Shown here: positions 5,119-7,765 of the stretch, piece after piece | Layout of the letters: every line of letters starts with the position of its first letter | Position numbering within the stretch: position 1 is the stretch's first letter | NCBI GenBank assembly: GCA_019100305.1 | Contig: JAHRHW010000207.1 | Span: 1 to 7,765, forward strand | Direction of reading: 5' to 3' | Source: Candidatus Thiodiazotropha taylori | Lineage (GTDB): Bacteria > Pseudomonadota > Gammaproteobacteria > Chromatiales > Chromatiaceae | Length of the DNA: 7,765 nucleotides | The notes under the pieces: generated by a model | What the model was told of the DNA's origin: nothing | The model's database searches: none | Seen by the model: only the letters and a program-made list of their open reading frames with translations | Program-made: the position numbers and the translations under genes

Positions 5119-5151
5119 TCCTTCTCTTTATAATCATGGGGACGGGGAACG

Positions 5152-7449
5152 ATGAACAATAGTTTGAAACGTATATCCGCATTGGGCATAGGTTTGGGGA
5201 TCGGCTTGACAGTCGCAACCAATGCATGGTCCCAGTCGGCGCTTGAAGAAGTCATGAAAGCGCGTGGACTATCACAGCAGGATCTGCTTGCAGCAGCGAA
5301 AACCTACACGCCAACCGGAGGGCGCGATGAGTATCTGGCCTTCAGCTCCGGCGGACAGAGCGGACAGGTCATCGTGTACGGTATCCCATCAATGAGGATA
5401 CTAAAATATATTGCTGTTTTCACACCTGAACCCTGGCAAGGCTATGGCTTTGACGATGAGTCAAAAGCGGTACTGGCTCAAGGCAGAATACAGGGTAAGG
5501 ATATCAATTACGGCGATACCCACCATCCGGCTTTCTCTGAGACCAATGGGGAATACAACGGCCGTTATCTGTTTATCAATGATAAAGCCAATCCTCGTAT
5601 GGCGGTTATCGACCTGCACGATTTTGAAACCAAACAGATCGTGGTTAATCCATTCATGAAGTCGGAACATGGCGGTGCATTTGTAACACCGAATACCGAA
5701 TATGTGATGGAAGCCTCCCAGTATGCAGCGCCGTTTGAAGATGGATTTGTGCCTCTTGAGGAGTTTAACGATAAATACCGTGGTGCGGTAACCTACTGGA
5801 AGTTTGACGATAAAAAGGGTCGCCTGGATCCTTCTCAGTCGTTCACCTTTGAGCTGCCTCCCTATAGTCAGGATCTCTCCGATGCCGGTAAGGGGCCTTC
5901 CATGGGCTGGGGTTTTACCAACTCTTTCTGTTCTGAACGATATGTCGGTGGTATCGAGCGTGGACGTCCTCCGTTCGAAGCGGGCTGTTCACAAAAGGAT
6001 ACCGATTTTCTGCATGTGACCAACTGGAAAAAAGCTGCCGAACTGGTTGCAGCCGGTAAGGTTAAAAAGTCCAAGGGTGCTTATATGATTCCCATGGAGC
6101 AGGCGGTGAAAGAGGGTCTGCTCTATCTGATTCCGGAGCCAAAAAGCCCGCATGGTGTTGACGTCAGCCCGGATGGTTCTCATATCATCGTCTCCGGTAA
6201 GCTGGACAGTCACGCCTGGGTCTACAGCTGGGAGAAGATTCAAAAAGCGATCAATACCAAGAAGTTTGAAGGTAAGGATCCGTATGGCATTCCGATCATT
6301 GCAATGAAAGATGCTTTGCATACACAGGTACAGGTAGGTCTCGGTCCATTACATACCCAATATGATGCCAAGAAGTGTGTGGTCTATACCTCGATCTATG
6401 TTGATTCGATGGTGACCAAGTGGGATTACTGTGAAGGCAAAGTGTTGGATCAACTGCACGTTCACTATAACATTGGTCATCTGGTCTCGATGGAAGGTGA
6501 TTCGGTATCGCCGGATGGTAAATATCTAGTCTCGCTGAACAAGCTTGCCATTGATCGCTTCAATCCGGTTGGACCATTACACCCGCAGAATCACCAGTTG
6601 ATCGATATCAGTGGTGACAAGATGCAGTTGCTCTACGATATGCCATTACCTTTGGGTGAACCACACTATGTGGTGGCCATAAAAGCGGACAAGCTGAAGC
6701 CGGTGGTACGCTATAAATCTGGCTGGGACAGTCGAACTGACAAGAAGTCACCCTACAAGACGCGAGCCGGGCGTGAGAAGGTTGTACGTGGTGATGATGG
6801 TGTCGTGCATGTCTACGGAACAGTGATCCGTTCACATATCACACCGGAAATCATCGAAGTGGAAGAGGGTGATACGGTATCCATTCATCTTACCAATCTG
6901 GAGCGTGCCGAGGATGAGACCCATGGTTTTGCACTCTACGGACAGAATGTGAATCTTTCGATCGAACCGGGTAAGACCGTCTCGGCAACCTTCAAAGCGG
7001 ACAAGGCTGGTGTCTATCCCTACTACTGCACTGAGTTCTGCTCCGCCTTGCATCTGGAAATGCAGGGATACCTGTTAGTCAAACCGAAAGGGTATGTGGC
7101 GAAAACCACCCAGATTCAGGAAGGTACCAAGTATACCCAGGCTGACTATGCGAAGCAGGTCAAGACCAACATTGATACCCAGGCGGTTATCGATTCTGTG
7201 GTCGGGTTCATCACCAGTCACAACTACAAGGATTTCCCGGAAGTCGTTGCTTTGGTAGAAGATGCTACCGACCAGCTCGGCTTTGCCGAAGAGGCCAAGA
7301 AAAAATCTGAAGGCTTTGCCGCAAAAGGTGACTATCAGAACGCCACTCTTTGGGCAGGTCAGTGGTGGCAGTATCAGGTCAAAACGGCAGATCTTGGGTT
7401 GCGTGCCAAGACTTTTCTGGAAGAGCATGGAGCTAAAAAGGTCAAATAG
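5152..7449 (+). CDS. nosZ: Nitrous oxide reductase, clade II (Sec-type) NosZ
   Basis: NosZ reduces N2O to N2 in the periplasm, the last step of denitrification. This is a complete 765-residue precursor. Residues 1-27 are a Sec signal peptide (cleavage near AWS) without a twin-arginine motif, which marks clade II. Residues about 55-510 form the seven-bladed propeller holding the CuZ cluster. The seven expected histidines are visible: H124 and H125 (GDTHHP), H173 (SEHGG), H334 (SPHGV), H401 (GPLHT), H443 (NIGHL) and H481 (PQNHQL). Residues about 550-645 are the cupredoxin CuA domain, with H591, C626, C630, H634 and M637 (CTEFC...H..M). A helical extension of about 120 residues (646-765) follows and has no CXXCH, unlike the haem-bearing C-terminus of Wolinella NosZ. 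GGGGA repeats at 5138-5148 precede the ATG. All catalytic ligands are intact, so it should be functional given accessory Nos proteins beyond the window. Confidence 0.98.
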   Translation: MNNSLKRISALGIGLGIGLTVATNAWSQSALEEVMKARGLSQQDLLAAAKTYTPTGGRDEYLAFSSGGQSGQVIVYGIPSMRILKYIAVFTPEPWQGYGFDDESKAVLAQGRIQGKDINYGDTHHPAFSETNGEYNGRYLFINDKANPRMAVIDLHDFETKQIVVNPFMKSEHGGAFVTPNTEYVMEASQYAAPFEDGFVPLEEFNDKYRGAVTYWKFDDKKGRLDPSQSFTFELPPYSQDLSDAGKGPSMGWGFTNSFCSERYVGGIERGRPPFEAGCSQKDTDFLHVTNWKKAAELVAAGKVKKSKGAYMIPMEQAVKEGLLYLIPEPKSPHGVDVSPDGSHIIVSGKLDSHAWVYSWEKIQKAINTKKFEGKDPYGIPIIAMKDALHTQVQVGLGPLHTQYDAKKCVVYTSIYVDSMVTKWDYCEGKVLDQLHVHYNIGHLVSMEGDSVSPDGKYLVSLNKLAIDRFNPVGPLHPQNHQLIDISGDKMQLLYDMPLPLGEPHYVVAIKADKLKPVVRYKSGWDSRTDKKSPYKTRAGREKVVRGDDGVVHVYGTVIRSHITPEIIEVEEGDTVSIHLTNLERAEDETHGFALYGQNVNLSIEPGKTVSATFKADKAGVYPYYCTEFCSALHLEMQGYLLVKPKGYVAKTTQIQEGTKYTQADYAKQVKTNIDTQAVIDSVVGFITSHNYKDFPEVVALVEDATDQLGFAEEAKKKSEGFAAKGDYQNATLWAGQWWQYQVKTADLGLRAKTFLEEHGAKKVK

Positions 7450-7475
7450 TCAGCTCGGTTTTGAGCACTAAAGAT

Positions 7476-7499
7476 GAAAGGGGTCTTAGGGCCCCTTTC
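7476..7499 (+). terminator. Intrinsic terminator after nosZ
   Basis: GAAAGGGGTC (7476-7485) pairs with GGCCCCTTTC (7490-7499) around a TTAG loop: 10 bp including one G-T wobble. The sequence after it (tgcgtttattt) has only a broken T-tract, so termination may be partial. It starts 27 nt after the nosZ stop. It would raise nosZ mRNA relative to the downstream genes or protect its 3' end. Confidence 0.7.
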
Positions 7500-7587
7500 T
7501 GCGTTTATTTGAATAATACGCACATGTTTGACAAGGTTTATTTAACTTTAACTCAACTGAAGTAGCTTGCGGCATGTGCTCTGTTTC

Positions 7588-7631
7588 AGTTCCCTCATCG
7601 GAACTTAACCACTCGTTGTATATGAGGAACT
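7588..7631 (+). promoter_or_regulatory. Possible hairpin masking the cytochrome gene's ribosome site
   Basis: AGTTCC(C)TCAT (7588-7598) can pair with ATGAGGAACT (7622-7631) with one bulged C. This would bury the GAGGAA Shine-Dalgarno (7624-7629) of the gene at 7636. The upstream strand can instead fold locally as GTTCC-CTCATC-GGAAC (7589-7604), leaving the ribosome site free. The two folds exclude each other. Loop size (23 nt) makes the masking fold only moderately favourable. Confidence 0.35.
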
Positions 7632-7635
7632 CAGT

Positions 7636-7765
7636 ATGTTGAAAAGTGTAAACCTCTCATTAATCGGTATGACTCTGTTGGTTGTCTCCGTGCTCCCCAT
7701 GAGTGCACAAGCCGCTGATGGCGCGGAACTCTACAAAACCAAAACTTGCTGGTCATGCCATGGTA
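7636..7765 (+). CDS. c-type cytochrome, N-terminal part (cut by window end)
   Basis: Only the first 43 codons are present. The protein starts MLKSVNLSLIGMTLL and has a clear Sec signal peptide with likely cleavage after SAQA (residues 23-26). The mature part begins ADGAELYKTKTCWSCHG, an early CXXCH haem-attachment motif (C-W-S-C-H) typical of small class I periplasmic cytochromes c. GAGGAA at 7624-7629 gives a well-spaced ribosome site for the ATG. Clade II nos clusters commonly encode c-type cytochromes near nosZ, and an electron-donor role to NosZ is likely but inferred. The number of haems and total length cannot be seen. Confidence 0.9.
   Translation, partial: MLKSVNLSLIGMTLLVVSVLPMSAQAADGAELYKTKTCWSCHG

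Larger units (their letters stand above)
4834..5151. other. Intergenic region between the ZnuA-SCO gene and nosZ
   Basis: This 318-bp gap holds no gene. Its left half contains a 10-bp palindrome, CTCAATTGAG (4844-4853), just after the upstream stop. It also has a TACTC/GAGTA inverted repeat (4923-4938) that shares the CAATTGAGT core. Neither is followed by a T-run, so I see no standard terminator for the upstream operon, and some read-through into nosZ is possible. An AT-rich block (about 4976-5000) precedes the FNR-type box and nosZ promoter, which are listed separately. Confidence 0.6.

Noticed and set aside
5129..5134. TATAAT hexamer close to the nosZ ATG
   Set aside because: No -35 partner at 16-18 bp (the 15-bp palindrome occupies that position), and the leader would be only about 10 nt.
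5136..5162. Eight-codon upstream frame (ATG at 5136) overlapping the nosZ start
   Set aside because: It has no ribosome site of its own and could easily arise by chance in this G-rich leader; kept only as a remark.
4953..5255. 100-codon minus-strand frame upstream of nosZ
   Set aside because: It would start inside the nosZ signal peptide and cross the nosZ promoter; the AT-rich translation has no recognisable features.
7528..7552. TTGACA followed by TTTAAC as a promoter for the cytochrome gene
   Set aside because: The spacer is 13 bp, too short, and no acceptable -10 lies at 16-18 bp.
1..7765. CRISPR arrays, tRNA/rRNA genes, insertion sequences, transposases
   Set aside because: No regularly spaced repeats, cloverleaf-like segments, rRNA motifs or transposase frames were seen in the window.

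Overview
The window looks like part of a denitrification (nitrous oxide reduction) locus from a gammaproteobacterium-like denitrifier. The anchor is a complete clade II, Sec-exported nitrous oxide reductase gene (nosZ, 5152-7449). It is followed by the start of a c-type cytochrome gene that runs off the window (7636 onward). The proteobacterial assignment rests on the MipA/OmpV-type outer-membrane protein, FNR/DNR-type boxes, Shine-Dalgarno-led genes and moderate GC. I cannot name genus or species.

Layout. Bases 1-397 hold no supportable gene. On the minus strand are a small conserved-looking hypothetical protein (398-712) and a MipA/OmpV-family outer-membrane protein (843-1682). A divergent intergenic region (1683-2008) follows. 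On the plus strand come an exported pentapeptide-repeat protein (2009-2767) and then a promoter with a perfect FNR-type box (2827-2840) and a well-placed -10. This promoter reads into a roughly 130-nt structured leader that ends in an intrinsic terminator (about 2976-3004). Beyond the terminator is a two-gene, 4-bp-overlapping operon. It encodes a small exported two-cysteine protein (3041-3382) and a fusion of a ZnuA-like metal-binding lipobox-less periplasmic protein with a SCO1/SenC copper-chaperone domain (3379-4833). A 318-bp gap then carries a second FNR-type box (5049-5062) and a 15-bp palindrome before nosZ. A clear terminator (7476-7499) separates nosZ from the cytochrome gene.

How the parts may work together (inference). 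NosZ needs copper at CuA and CuZ in the periplasm. SCO proteins are known to help assemble the CuA centre of cytochrome oxidase, and NosZ carries a homologous CuA domain. A ZnuA-SCO fusion with its own FNR-type promoter, immediately upstream of nosZ, is therefore a good candidate for a dedicated metal-delivery factor. The two promoters share the box type and class II-like geometry, so the chaperone operon and nosZ are probably co-induced under low oxygen or nitrogen oxides. The cytochrome downstream is a plausible electron donor to NosZ. The most unusual points are the fusion protein itself and the FNR-driven, terminator-ended leader. The leader could be an attenuator or a free-standing FnrS-like small RNA.
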